From assembly GCA_032622095.1 (NCBI GenBank), contig CP136064.1, positions 6,071,512 through 6,135,511 on the forward strand: a stretch of DNA of 64,000 nucleotides, given 5' to 3'. This stretch comes from Siphonodentalium dalli. Lineage: Eukaryota; Mollusca; Scaphopoda; Gadilida; Siphonodentaliidae. Position numbers and translations under genes: made by a program. The notes below the pieces were generated by a model. It saw only the letters and a program-made list of their open reading frames with translations, had not been told where the DNA came from and made no database searches. Every line of letters starts with the position of its first letter. Position 1 is the first letter of the stretch. Of the stretch, positions 20,673-32,200 are shown piece by piece.

Positions 20673-21153
20673 AGGTACTCAATCCGATAAAACTCCTCTC
20701 AATTACTATTTCAATGGCTTCGGGGGTCAAAAATATTTGATTCGAGTCGAGGAAGCCACCCATCAAAGCTCAGATTTTTTAGATATCGATTTTAGAAATC
20801 TATTATTTTTCATTATCGGGAATACTTTCTGGCACAGAACACAGTCAAAATTGCGTTATTATTACCACTTGATTTTAGAGTTATCCATCCTTGTCTGTTT
20901 GAATAGTGTTTTGGTGTACACATCTCGAGCAGATTACGCAGTTGAAGGCAATTATTAGTACTCATCTCGAGAAAATAACAAATTTCAAAAATCAATATCT
21001 AATAACTCTGAGCTTTGTTTGATGGGTTCCTCGACTCGAATCAAATATTTTTTACCCCCAAAGCCAAAAGAAATAGTAATATAGGACCCTCTGATCGGAT
21101 TGTTGTTGTTGGAAACTGTTGAGATGGGGACCCTCTGATCGGATTGAGTACCT
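20673..21153. mobile_element. TTAA-flanked fold-back element
   Basis: TTAA at 20669-20672 and 21154-21157 flanks inverted ends AGGTACTCAATCCGAT and ATCGGATTGAGTACCT. The arms (about 140-180 bases) contain CAAATATTT, GACTCGA and AAGCTCAGA in mirrored order. GACCCTCTGATCGGATTG is duplicated in the right arm. One arm fragment occurs at 1715-1765. Confidence 0.75.
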
Positions 21154-21183
21154 TTAATTTAAGTATGTTTTGTCGAGGTTTTG

Positions 21184-21350
21184 GATCATGTAATAAATAG
21201 AATCTACAACTCACCCCCACTTAGTGGAATCTACAAAACTACTCGTCCAGTAAATTAGGTTTGGAGCTCGCCAAAGGCTCGGTCCAAACCTTATTACTGG
21301 ACTCTTTTTGTAAATTTCTCTATAAACTGGGGACTCAGTGTAGATCCTCT
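21184..21350. mobile_element. Fold-back MITE (TATAGAGGATCTC family, copy 2)
   Basis: Arms: GAATCTACAAAACTACTCGTC and CAGTAAATTAGGTTTGGAGC are mirrored by GGTCCAAACCTTATTACTGG and GTGTAGATCCTCTATAT. This is the same overall plan and ends as at 5288-5446 and 34340-34500. Confidence 0.65.
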
Positions 21351-21354
21351 ATAT

Positions 21355-22807
21355 ATTATATTTTCATCAACTTTCTGCATCAAAATATAAATTGTATCTA
21401 TACTCCCAGAAGACCGAACGTGTTATTCCTCTCTAAAGATGTTATCCTACACTCAGCACTACGTCATAATGTCATATTTTTGTGTCGATCGGTATCCTTT
21501 AACATGTTATTTTAACGGAAAAGGCTGGTGATGTAGCTTTAAGAATGTGTTGGGTCTAATAATGTGCTTCATTGTGGTCTGTCTCTTAACCAAACTGGCA
21601 TATAAAATATAATAAAAACACAACAGTAACTGATCTGAGTAGCGTACATTTTTTCTCATGGGTTCGATGATTATTATCCCCGTCGAAAAATTTTGATATA
21701 GGAATGGGTTCTGTCCCTCCGTCGGGCGTCGGTCTGCCTCCATGCTGAAAAGTTGTCTGGGGAGTTATTTCGACCAATAATCACATTTTCACAAGAGTTA
21801 TGGCCCTTTGATTGTAGTTTGTTAGTGTTTTAACACCCAGGACAATTTGTCCCGGGTTTATTTCGTACAATTATCAATGGATTGGAAAGAATTTTGGTAC
21901 TAGTATATGAATTCACAAGAGGAGTATCTGAAACGAGTTCGCAAACTAAGCCCGGCCGGACATTTTCACCAGTTACAGCCCTTTGATTGTCTTATTTTGG
22001 TGTTGCAAATTAAATTTTAAGCCTGAACTAAAACAAATATTTCTCTGTATAAACGAGATAGTACATAGACCTCGTCCCACTTTATCAGAAAACCTATCCC
22101 ATTGCTGATCGTGACAAACACCTGAAGAGCTTAACCCAACCGAAATCAGTAAACCCACTAAATTATAAACATAGTACTAGCATACCAAATACTTATTACC
22201 TAAGTTATCATACTTAACAAGCAACTTACGAGAACTCATAGCAACAAATGCTATGCTAAGATAGTTTCTTAGACTTCCCTTGCTAAACTTTAATCCTGAA
22301 ACAAATATTAACTGATTTATATTATTTGTTAGCATATTTTGAAAATGCCCATCCCCAACTTTGCCCATCAATGCAGGGGATAATGCTTCTTGTTTTCACT
22401 CAGCTAGCGCCGCCTAAAAATAATCCTCCGAAACTCACTCGAGGAGAAAATCCATACACTGCTCAGAACAGTTAACTACATTATCTATGCTTTGTTTATG
22501 AGCCCATTTATATGTGGTTTTGATGGTCAGATATCGACTTACAAGAGGAAATTTTAATACGTTTTGAATAATTGTTGGTCAAGCAAAAATTCTAATGATC
22601 GTCTTTTATAAAGAATGTCAATGCTTAATTAAGCGCTATGTACAAACTATAAATTATGCTTTTGTTTCCCAAAAGTGGTAGATAATAAAGAGCGTTCTCA
22701 GTTATGACCTATGTACTTGTTTTCTTCATAAAACTGGTGGGTGATTTTGTGGATGGCCTAAGTAAGTTGTTGCTGATAATTGATGAATAATTCAGAAATG
22801 TTCTACT
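21355..22807. other. Intergenic, no gene seen
   Basis: Contains only short unsupported frames. A module of the GTTATGGCCCTTTGATTG type (about 21790-22000) resembles the interspersed mollusc-type repeats at 8836 and 59090. Nothing else recognisable. Confidence 0.5.
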
Positions 22808-23446
22808 TTACCTTTACCTTTACCTTCTCTGTACATCCCTCCTGTGTCAGGAGAACCGTCCTTATGGGCGGACGTAACCACATCTTCTTGAGCATATAGG
22901 TTTGATACCCGGTATGTGTATACATATATATATTCAGTCTGCAATAAATTATCTGCAAGTAGTGTCAAGTCTAACTTGTGGCTGTCACTGACTGCCGGGG
23001 TCCACAGGCGGAGCTCTTAGACCAGTTTTCTTCTTGGACAGGATACGGAGACGAGCATGGTGTAGTTGGTAACACAAGCCTCTGGCGATGGATTCAATTT
23101 TCAGCATGCAGTACTTTGGGATATCGAATGCTGAGCAGTCAAGTATTAGTTTCAAGAGGTGATGGTTTTGTATATTGGGGTTCAATCCAGCTTGGTTCAG
23201 AGTTTCTTTTATGGCTGTTATGAAGCGGCTTCTTACAGCATGGAGACTTTCACAGGTTACAATGAAGTGGAGTATGTCCTCAGGTTCTTTGTTGCAGAGT
23301 TGACAGATGTCAGTGGTCAGTATATGTGCCTGTTGACATTTTCTACTGTTGAGCATGGAAGAGCTGTCCCATTGTCCAGTGTCAGTGTGAGGATGGTAAT
23401 GTACAGGAACATATATGCAAAGCTTCCATTTTATCTGATCCAATGA
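22808..23446 (-). pseudogene. 5'-truncated LINE (ORF2 C-terminus, GGTAAA tail)
   Basis: On the minus strand the frame at 22985-23443 carries CQLCNKEPEDILHFIVTCES, the Cys/His motif near the end of non-LTR retrotransposon ORF2 proteins. About 50 residues precede it and about 100 follow before the stop. Downstream in that strand the element ends in GGTAAAGGTAAAGGTAAAG (22808-22830 on plus), a simple-repeat tail typical of some CR1- and Jockey-like LINEs. The frame is open but lacks endonuclease and reverse transcriptase, so it is a dead 5' truncation. The LINE at 32284-34045 has a comparable Cys/His motif and a similar tail. Confidence 0.8.
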
Positions 23447-23457
23447 CTTACAGACAG

Positions 23458-23583
23458 GATAACTCCTGCCAACGAGATAACTCCTGCCAACGAGATAACT
23501 CCTGCCAACGAGATAACTCCTGCCAACGAGATAACTCCTGTCAACGAGATCACTCCTGCCAACGAGATCACTCCTGCCAATGA
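23458..23583. repeat. 18-bp tandem repeat, 7 copies
   Basis: Unit GATAACTCCTGCCAACGA repeated seven times, with late variants (TGTCAACGA, GATCACTCC, CCAATGATT). It starts 12 bases after the 5' end of the LINE fragment and ends next to the TTAA-type element. Confidence 0.95.
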
Positions 23584-23594
23584 TTCTAGGTGAA

Positions 23595-23986
23595 CCCTTT
23601 ACCCAACAAAACGGCCAAAACCGGCCAAATAAAGCTTCATCAGCCTAAAATATCTTCGGACTGTCTCAATAGAACCATACAAATATGGATATCATTGGAA
23701 CCGGCTCCTTGACCACATTGTGATAGTTACAGTTATGCCCTGTGCCAATGCATTCTCTTATATATGCGAGTCGACCATAGGTCGCCTCGCATATATAAGA
23801 GAATGCATTGGCCTAAAAAAAATCTTTTTTTAACACTTTTTACCATTTTTTCTTACATTCTTTAACAATTTTATAATTTTTAATGTGTTAAGCCAATGCA
23901 TTCTCTTATATATGCGAGGCGACCTATGGTCGACTCGCATATATAAGAGAATGCATTGGCACAGGGCCGTTCTGTTGGGTAAAGGG
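23595..23986. mobile_element. TTAA-type MITE carrying two hairpin modules, copy 2
   Basis: Nearly identical to 8235-8605, with the right TTAA at 23987-23990 and TGAA in place of the left one. The hairpin modules at 23744-23812 and 23892-23960 are in opposite orientation. This copy keeps the GGCCTAAAAAAAATC stretch missing from copy 1, so it is the fuller version. Confidence 0.88.
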
Positions 23987-24146
23987 TTAACATGGGTTTC
24001 TTAACATCATGTTTACCTTCTCTACTCGTTATTCATATAGAATCATTCATCGTGCCTATTATTTTTATTTTTGACTGGATTTCTTGTGACAAATACCATT
24101 AAGTTGGCATTAACGACATACTTGTGAAATAATCATTCATAAAATT

Positions 24147-24928
24147 ACAAATAACAGTTTTCAAAATATCATTTGAAAAGACATTCCGTTGTCATGTCAC
24201 CAGGAGATAGGGTTTAACTAATCGACTTGTAGTCAACTTCTCCTGTCAACTAGTCAGCTTCTAAAAATCCCTAATCGTTTCAACACTAGAAGTCTCTCCA
24301 GCACTCTACTTCTGGCACCCCTACGATGGTGTCACCTCCCCCTGAATGCTGAATAACAGAGGGGTCAATCATACGTCCTAAGAAAATATAGAATACAAGT
24401 CACAGTTAGTTCACACTAATACAGGGGGGGGGGTCTGCAAATGTTTTCAGAACACTAGGTGGGGGCAGGTCGGTGGTTCAGCAGACCGGCTAACACAAGT
24501 TTTTCCTGAAGTCATTTTTAGCTCAACTTTACTTTGTACAAATAACAGTTTTCAAAATATCATTTGAAAAGACATTCCGTTGTCATGTCACCAGGAGATA
24601 GGGTTTAACTAATCGACTTGTAGTCAACTTCTCCTGTCAACTAGTCAGCTTCTAAAAATCCCTAATCGTTTCAACACTAGAAGTCTCTCCAGCACTCTAC
24701 TTCTGGCACCCCTACGATGGTGTCACCTCCCCCTGAATGCTGAATAACAGAGGGGTCAATCATACGTCCTAAGAAAATATAGAATACAAGTCACAGTTAG
24801 TTCACACTAATACAGGGGGGGGGGTCTGCAAATGTTTTCAGAACACTAGGTGGGGGCAGGTCGGTGGTTCAGCAGACCGGCTAACACAAGTTTTTCCTGA
24901 AGTCATTTTTAGCTCAACTTTACTTTGT
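24147..24928. repeat. Tandem duplication of a 391-bp segment
   Basis: 24147-24537 is followed directly by an apparently identical copy at 24538-24928, starting ACAAATAACAGTTTTCAAAA and including a run of ten G and the word CTAACACAAGTTTTTCCTGA. No frame runs through it. Identity this high means either a very recent duplication or an assembly artefact. Confidence 0.93.
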
Positions 24929-24949
24929 AAAGTTTGAGCTATCTTGTAT

Positions 24950-25750
24950 TTAACTCCTTACATGACTACATCCTTTGGCACAACCTACAAGCGGCATCGC
25001 TCTTCTGATTGTCGCCAAACTTCGTAAGGATCTTCAGGGTGACCTCTAGATGGGAGCCATCAATATATTCCGAATTTCGTTAAAAAACATGGTCGCCAGT
25101 GGCCATCTTGGATTTTACTCTTTTCATGACTAAAATCTTTTGGCACGCCCTACATGCCACATCCCTCAGCCAAACTTCATATGGTTCTTTGGTGTGACAT
25201 CTTGATGGAAGCTCTCCAATTCTTCCAAAATTTGTTTAAAAAACATGGGCGCCTGGAGCTATCTTGGATTTCACATTTGAATCCATCGGCACACCCTGCA
25301 GCCTATATTTAGTGGAGAAATGTTTTTAATGAAATTAATTTCATTTACACATTACAATCCATTATTGAAACTTTTTCACTTTCCTTCTTTATCATTCTAT
25401 TGACTGCTCAGCATAAAATTATTAACTCATCCCTAAGTTGAGTACAGTGTCATTGACACTTTTATTCTTCAAATAATTGGACAAAAGCGTTAAAGAATGC
25501 TTCTATTATGTATTGGGTATGAACTTAACTTTTGCCAGGGGGGTTACAGGTCACATTTCTCATCCAATCATCACCAAACTTCGTATGGATCTTCAGGGTG
25601 ATCTCTATATGGGAGCCTACCTTTTTCCACAAATTAAAAAAAAAAACATGGCCACCATCAGCCATCTTGGATTTCAAATGTGAATCCATCAGCACACCAT
25701 GCAGCCCACATTTATTGGAGAATTGTTTTGAATCTTTACAGCCGTGTTGG
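24950..25750. repeat. Degenerate interspersed repeat modules
   Basis: Three to four diverged modules containing TCGCCAAACTTCGTA, GATGGGAGCCATCAA, AAAAACATGGTCGCCA and CATCTTGGATTT are spaced by 150-500 bases. Related to 11640-11960. The short frames at 25477-25753 read through a module and are not genes. Confidence 0.6.
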
Positions 25751-26108
25751 TAAATAAACGTAGAAATGCTTCTATAAACATGATACGGAACATAGATCGG
25801 ATAAGATCAGGAAAACTGAGTAAAATGGTCATTTGAAGCAGTTTTGAGGGGGTGAGTCCTTATCCCAGAATTGGAAAAATCAGGTGGTGGTGGGTAACAA
25901 GAGGCCAGAAAATAAATTTGCGCCTAGTGTCCGTAAATTATTTCCTGATCCCCACCCTGACTAATATGATAACTTTGACACATTTGCTGAAGTAATGTCC
26001 ATAACTTCAATCCATCAAGATGAAACTGAATTACAACAAAATGTGTAATTTTGGCTTAGACATAATACAAATTTGAACAATTTATAAAAGCTGCATACCA
26101 GTCTTGTT

Positions 26109-27899
26109 GAATCCTGAATACTGGTTAAAATGGGCAAATGAATCCCGAGTACCAGTTAACAGAGGGGTATGAATCCCGAGTACCAGTTAACAGAGGGGTA
26201 TGAATCCCGAGTACCAGTTAACAGAGGGGTATGAATCCCGAGTACCAGTTAACAGAGGGGTATGAATCCCGAGTACCAGTTAACAGAGGGGTATGAATCC
26301 CGAGTACCAGTTAACAGAGGGGCATGAATCCCGAGTACCAGTTAACAGATGGATATGAATCCCGAGTACCAGTTAACAGAGGGGTATGAATCCCGAGTAC
26401 CAGTTAACAGAGGAATATGAATCCCGCGTACCAGTTAACAGAGGGGTATGAATCCTGATTACTGATTAAAATGGGCATATGAATCCCGAGTACCGGTTAA
26501 AATAGGCATATGAATCCCGAATACCAGTTAACAGAGTATGAATCCTGAATACCAGTTAATATGGGTATATGAATCCCGAGTACCAGTTAACAGAGGGGTA
26601 TGAATCCCGAGTACCAGTTAACAGAGGGGTCCGAGTACCAGTTAACAGAGGGGTGTGAATCCTGAATACCGGTTAAAATAGGCATAATAATCCCGAGTAC
26701 CAGTTAACAGAGGGTGTGAATCCCGAATACCAGTTAACAGAGGGGTATGAATCCCGCGTACCAGTTAACAGAGGGGTATGAATCCCGAGTACCAGTTAAC
26801 AGATGTGTATGAATCCCGAGTACCAGTTAACAGATGGGTATGAATCCCGAGTACCAGTTAACAGAGGGGTATGAATCCCGAGTACCAGTTAACATAGGGG
26901 TATGGATCCTGAATACCGATTAAAATAGGCATATGAATCCCGAGTACCAGTTAACAGAGGGGTATGAATCCTGAATACCGGTTAAAATAGGTATATGAAT
27001 CCCGAGTACCAGTTAACAGAGTATGAATCCTGAATACCGGTTAAAATGGGCATAATAATCCCGAGTACCAGTTAACAGAGGGGTGTGAATCCCGAGAACC
27101 AGTTAACAGAGGGGTATGAATCCTGAATACCGGTTAAAATAGGCATATGAATCCCGAGTACCAGTTAACAGAGTATGAATCCTGAATACCGGTTAAAATG
27201 GGCATAATAATCCCGAGTACCAGTTAACAGAGGGGTGTGAATCCCGAATACCAGTTAACAGAGGGGTATGAATCCCGCGTACCAGTTAACAGAGGGGTAT
27301 GAATCCCGAGTACCAGTTAACAGAGGGGTATGAATCCCGAGTACCAGTTAACATAGGGGTATGGATCCTGAATACCGATTAAAATAGGCATATGAATCCC
27401 GAGTACCAGTTAACAGAGGGGTATGAATCCTGAATACCGGTTAAAATAGGCATAATAATCCCGAGTACCAGTTAACAGAGGGGTGTGAATCCCGAATACC
27501 AGTTAACAGAGGGGTATGAATCCCGCGTACCAGTTAACAGAGGGGTATGACTCCCGAGTACCAGTTAACAGATGTGTATGAATCCCGAGTACCAGTTAAC
27601 AGATGGGTATGAATCCCGAGTACCAGTTAACAGAGGGGTATGAATCCCGAGTACCAGTTAACAGAGGGGAGTGAATCCTGAATACCGGTTAAAATAGGTA
27701 TATGAATCCCGAGCACCAGTTAACAGAGGGGTGTGAATCCCGAGTACCAGTTAACAGAGGGGAATGAATCCTGAATACCGGTTAAAATAGGTATATGAAT
27801 CCCGAGTACCAGTTAACAGAGGGGTATGAATCCTGAATACCGGTTAAAATATGCATATGAAACCCGAGTACCAGTTAACAGAGGGGTATGAATCCTGCA
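26109..27899. repeat. 31-bp minisatellite with two monomer types, about 57 copies
   Basis: Type A is GAATCCCGAGTACCAGTTAA + CAGAGGGGTAT. Type B is GAATCCTGAATACCGGTTAA + AATAGGCATAT. B units are interspersed among runs of A, and several short units lack AGGGG. The block around 26520-26920 resembles that around 27180-27640, which suggests segmental duplication within the array. Confidence 0.95.
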
Positions 27900-28899
27900 T
27901 AACACTTCAAAATTCTGGGCATATAATATGGATGATGTTGTATTTTGGACCATCCTGCATCTGGACATGACTCACATATAGCTGACTTGAGTTTTTCCCG
28001 CCATATAAAGCAATATAAGCAATAAAACCATAAGGGGATTTTTTGTCATGTAGGTGCTGGGTGGGTGGGAAGATATCCAGGCCTGGACATCTCACCCCCA
28101 CCCAAAACGCATGAGAGATGTATGGTGTGCTGAAGGATTTAGTCGTGTAAAGAGTAAAATCCATTTTCACACTTGAGTCCCATTACTCAATAAGGGCCGT
28201 AACGTACTCCAGATGAATTCAAAGGACATTTGTTAATACTCTTTCCCCTATGTTGCTTCATTAGCGTACCGAATGTCATTACAATCCGACTGATGGCCAA
28301 AATATAAAGCTTCAAAGTTAACGGATGGAGGGAGCCAATTCCTATATCCCCACCAAACCATCGCACAACAACGTACCTAGGCATATATCATACCAATATT
28401 TTCTGCACATAGCTGCAATAAATGGACACGGACCAGTCTAAATACGCGGGAACTTAACTTCTACCTAACGCCTTAGATTATGTCCCGCTTAAGACATCTT
28501 AAGTCATTGCTTAATGAAACTGGGTCCTGTAAATAGGCACAGTTTAAACATTTGAATTCTAGTGAATTACTACAAGTTATTTCAACTTAAATGCAGTCAG
28601 CCAATCGCATTTGTATCGTTTATTTTAACTTTGTCGGGAAAACAACACGGTATTTATCGATTCCTGGGCTATAAGTTTACTTCGTTCTTGGTGGCGACAG
28701 CACGACAGTAAATATAAAATATATTGTCGTTTGCAATTTGCCGTACACTAGCAACTAACGTTTAAGTCTGATTATTTGCGAATGTGTTGAAAATTACCCA
28801 ACAAAGTGCACGTTCTTTATTGATATAATCTCTTCACGAAATAATTGATGGCTCGAGAAAATTTGAGAGGGTGTATTAACTAAGAGGCGTTTTAGATTT
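27900..28899. other. Intergenic, no gene seen
   Basis: Mixed-composition sequence between the 31-bp array and the putative new gene. No strong frame, hairpin or known repeat recognised. Its 3' part may hold the promoter of the gene that starts at 29399, but I see no TATA box I would defend. Confidence 0.4.
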
Positions 28900-29398
28900 T
28901 ATGATTGATATTTCCCTTCCAGGAACGCACTGTCATTAAAGGTTCGGTGTGGTTGAACTGTTCTTCTCCTCGTCGATAACCCATCAAGGCCGTTGTATTG
29001 CAAACATATTCAGCGAGAGAATTTGCCAAAATTATTACCCATTATAGATGAAATTCTAAATTCTAATGGTACACTATCAAGACGATACAATTAGCTAAAT
29101 TCCTGCACAGTCGCCGATATCAGATATACACGGTGTACGCATCCGCCGACAGATCTGGAGATCTATCTTCAGCGATTGTCGCGTAGGAAAACAAAGGATG
29201 CCAAGTGGACAAATCGACCTGCCCGTCAACAAGTTATGGCCAATGAAATGACGACACTAGATTTGAATTCTATAACGGTCGCTCAGAAACCATCGATAGT
29301 TCATAGCTTCAACTGAGAAAGGCACCGAGAGCAAGTGAGATTGCAAGGAAGTTTGTTTTCACAACGTACGATTTGCTCACCAAACGAAGCTGTGAAAC

Positions 29399-29459
29399 AT
29401 GAAGATGCAAGAACCGCTTGTGTTGCTTCTGATTGGGCTCAAGTTTCTGCGTGTCGCAG
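29399..29459 (+). CDS. Probable first coding exon with signal peptide
   Basis: ATG at 29399 encodes MKMQEPLVLLLIGLKFLRVA and then one extra base before the donor GCAG|GTAAGA. The short basic start, a hydrophobic core LVLLLIGL and a small-residue end look like a signal peptide. Phase-1 introns after signal-peptide exons are common in secreted and cell-surface proteins. The preceding 400-500 bases are non-repetitive and could be the 5' UTR. The next exons are not identifiable here and may lie beyond the repeats or outside the window. I do not recognise the product. Confidence 0.45.
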
Positions 29460-30170
29460 GTAAGAAATAGTTTTTATTGACGTTCATCCTAATTTACTAT
29501 TTCTGATGGGACTACATGTATGTGAACATAATTCTGAGCTTGCTTTCACAGCTCACAATCTCCCATACGAACACTCTTATCTTATCATATGTGGTGATGA
29601 CCCCCCTGTCAGTGTCCATATGTACGAATCCTTTGCGAGAATAGTTCAAGTTCAGGTTAAAGTTCAAGTTTTTATTTGTAATGTATATATCAACATAACA
29701 ATGGTAAAAAAATAACAAACAAAAATAGCGATAATACATTACTGGGAGGTGGCATGACCTTCTGGTCGTCTTCCTACCATCTCCCGGGAAAAAACTTCCT
29801 TTCTGGTCCTGAGCTCCCCTGGTCAGTGGTCATACATTCAAATTAAACTTATGCTTAAATGGCATTGCAACTTTTATGAACAACATAATAATGCTATTGC
29901 AATATCATTGGATAAAAATTTAGCATTTATTTCATTTAATGAAAATTGTTGAATTAAAATGAAAATGATGATGAGACAAAACAAGTATCTAAATATCTAA
30001 ACATATATCAGTTTCCTATAATTTGTTAGTGATATGTTATATGTTACGACTACCTCATGACGCCTGGATAGCAATCATGACAATATAAGTTTTTACATTC
30101 AACTTTTTCAAGGTAAGACTCAATTAATTCTAGTGCAACCTGGCGTTTAAAGTTGGTACGTGGCATAATA

Positions 30171-30509
30171 GTCCAGTGCATTTATGGTTTCACCTCAAAA
30201 TAATTTCGAGAATTTAATCAATATTTATAGAATAAAATGATACAAAATCTTGGATACAACTGTACCACAGTTTATCATTGTGAAAATATCACAATTGTAT
30301 GTTTACATCAAGAGTTGTTAATCTCCATTTTCACCAATTTTTCATCATTTTCGCAACTATTTGCCTCAAAAAGGCCATTTCGCATGTTCAGATTTTTGTT
30401 GATTTTTAGCTGAGTATACTCTATGATGCTCACAACCAAAATAAAACAAAATCTTTTGTGTTGCAATTATTTTGAGGTTCAGCCCTATTTTCTCATAAAT
30501 GCACTGGAC
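30171..30509. mobile_element. TA-flanked (Tc1/mariner-like) MITE
   Basis: Inverted ends GTCCAGTGCATTTATGG and CTCATAAATGCACTGGAC lie between TA dinucleotides (30169-30170 and 30510-30511). The homology continues inwards (CACCTCAAAATAATT against AATTATTTTGAGG). 339 bp, non-coding. Confidence 0.7.
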
Positions 30510-30681
30510 TATAAGGGATTGTGGATTTATGTCAACTTCTTAAAATGTACTATACCACACAAGAAATGTTTTACAGTTTTAGTCCGGGAGCTGATTTGGT
30601 ACCCCTTGCAACCCCCACTCATTTTCGTCCTTATTTGTCCCTCAACTTTTAATCAATGTTAACACGAAAAATTGTGACCAT

Positions 30682-32116
30682 GTAGAGACCAGACAAGATG
30701 GCGCCATCATGGCCGCCATTTTTCCAGACGAGGAACTAAGTCGGTTTGATGCAAATTAAAGTGAGAAAATCTTGTAAATTGTAGGCAAATGCAAGTATGT
30801 TCGTGAAGCTATGATATAATTCCATTTTTATGGTAACATTGGAACTCCACGTCCAATATGGCCGCCAAATTGGTCGTCATAAGTGGAAAATATGACACTT
30901 GTTCACTAATATCTTCTAGATCTGTTTCCACTGTTTTGAACTAGTTGAGAAATGTGACTATTTTGTATTTTTCATGATAACTGATCATTGGATTAATGTC
31001 ATTCTTGGGATCCCAGCCCTTCTGATCTCTTAAATTTGAATTTTACAGCACGCGGTATAAAATTTCACCAAAAAAAAAATCACAATTAAGATTCTAGTCA
31101 TATTTCAACCAGAAATGAGCAGAACTGTGTAATGTAAGTGAGACATACCATTATCCATGAATATTCCAACTCACTGGAACCAAAACTGCCACAATGACTC
31201 AAAATATTTAAATAATGTTCGTGATATATGTGAAAAATCAACTTTTTACCAAAACGTGATGCCATTTTGGAAGCCATCTTGAGTAATTTGGTCTATAAAC
31301 ACCTTAGTGTGTTTATTGTAAAATAGAACAAAGCAATAAGCACCTTTCATACCAAAGATAGATGGAAAAATTGTCCAAACCTGAAAAGTGAATTTTTGCC
31401 GACATTTATGTCAAGTTTGAGAGAGAAAAATATAATATTTCTGGTAATGTCTGTGGTTACAATAGTAATAATTAACCAAAGTGCATCAGACATATTAGTA
31501 TTCAATGTATAGAAGGCAAAATAGCCAATTTTATTCATCAACTGCAAATTGTAAGAGATTGCAGGGCACCACGCTGGTGCCATATCTACCATTTTCCATA
31601 TTTTGGTGGCCATTTTGAGTCAAAGTAACAATTTTGATTCTAATGAATTGGAATATTCATGGATAATGCCACTTATGGTATGCCTCATTTACATTACACA
31701 GTAATATTCTGCCCATTTCTGATTTTATGCCTTGAAATTGTATACGCGTAAAATCGAATTATTTTGGGATAAGAAGGAGTTAGGACCTCAAGAATTGCAT
31801 ATGTTTGCTCCAATGATCAGTTAACATAAAACATACAAAATAAAGTCACAATTCTCAACGAGTTCCAAACAGCAGAAACTGATCTAGAAGATATTAGTGA
31901 AACAACGTCATATTTCCACTTCCGGCGGACATCGTGACGACCATGCTGGACGGGTTGTTCCAATTTTGCCCTATAAAGGTGGCATTTGTCATAGCTTAAT
32001 ACAAATAAATTTGTATACATTTTACATGGTTTTCTCGCTATAATGTTCATCAAACTGACCTTGTGCCCAGTCTGAAAAAGGGCGGCCATGATGGACGCCA
32101 TCTAGTCTGGTGTCTA
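30682..32116. mobile_element. Large fold-back element, 1.43 kb
   Basis: The ends GAGACCAGACAAGATGGCG and CGCCATCTAGTCTGGTGTC are inverted and bounded by TA. The inverted homology runs for several hundred bases in each arm: GATCATTGGATTAATG against CAATGATCAGTTAAC, and CCATTATCCATGAATATTCC against GGAATATTCATGGATAATGCC. The frames at 31347-31613 and 31817-32101 lie in the arms and have no known domain. Confidence 0.75.
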
Positions 32117-32200
32117 TACGGCAGGTGTTTTGTTTTAACATCGCTCATAGGGGTACTGTACACTAAAATCAGCCATTTATGGGACCGTCTCCTTTTTTAC

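Noticed and set aside
23041-23085. tRNA-like words (GGTGTAGTTGGTAACAC)
   Set aside because: No acceptor stem or T-loop could be matched; it lies in the antisense of a LINE coding frame.
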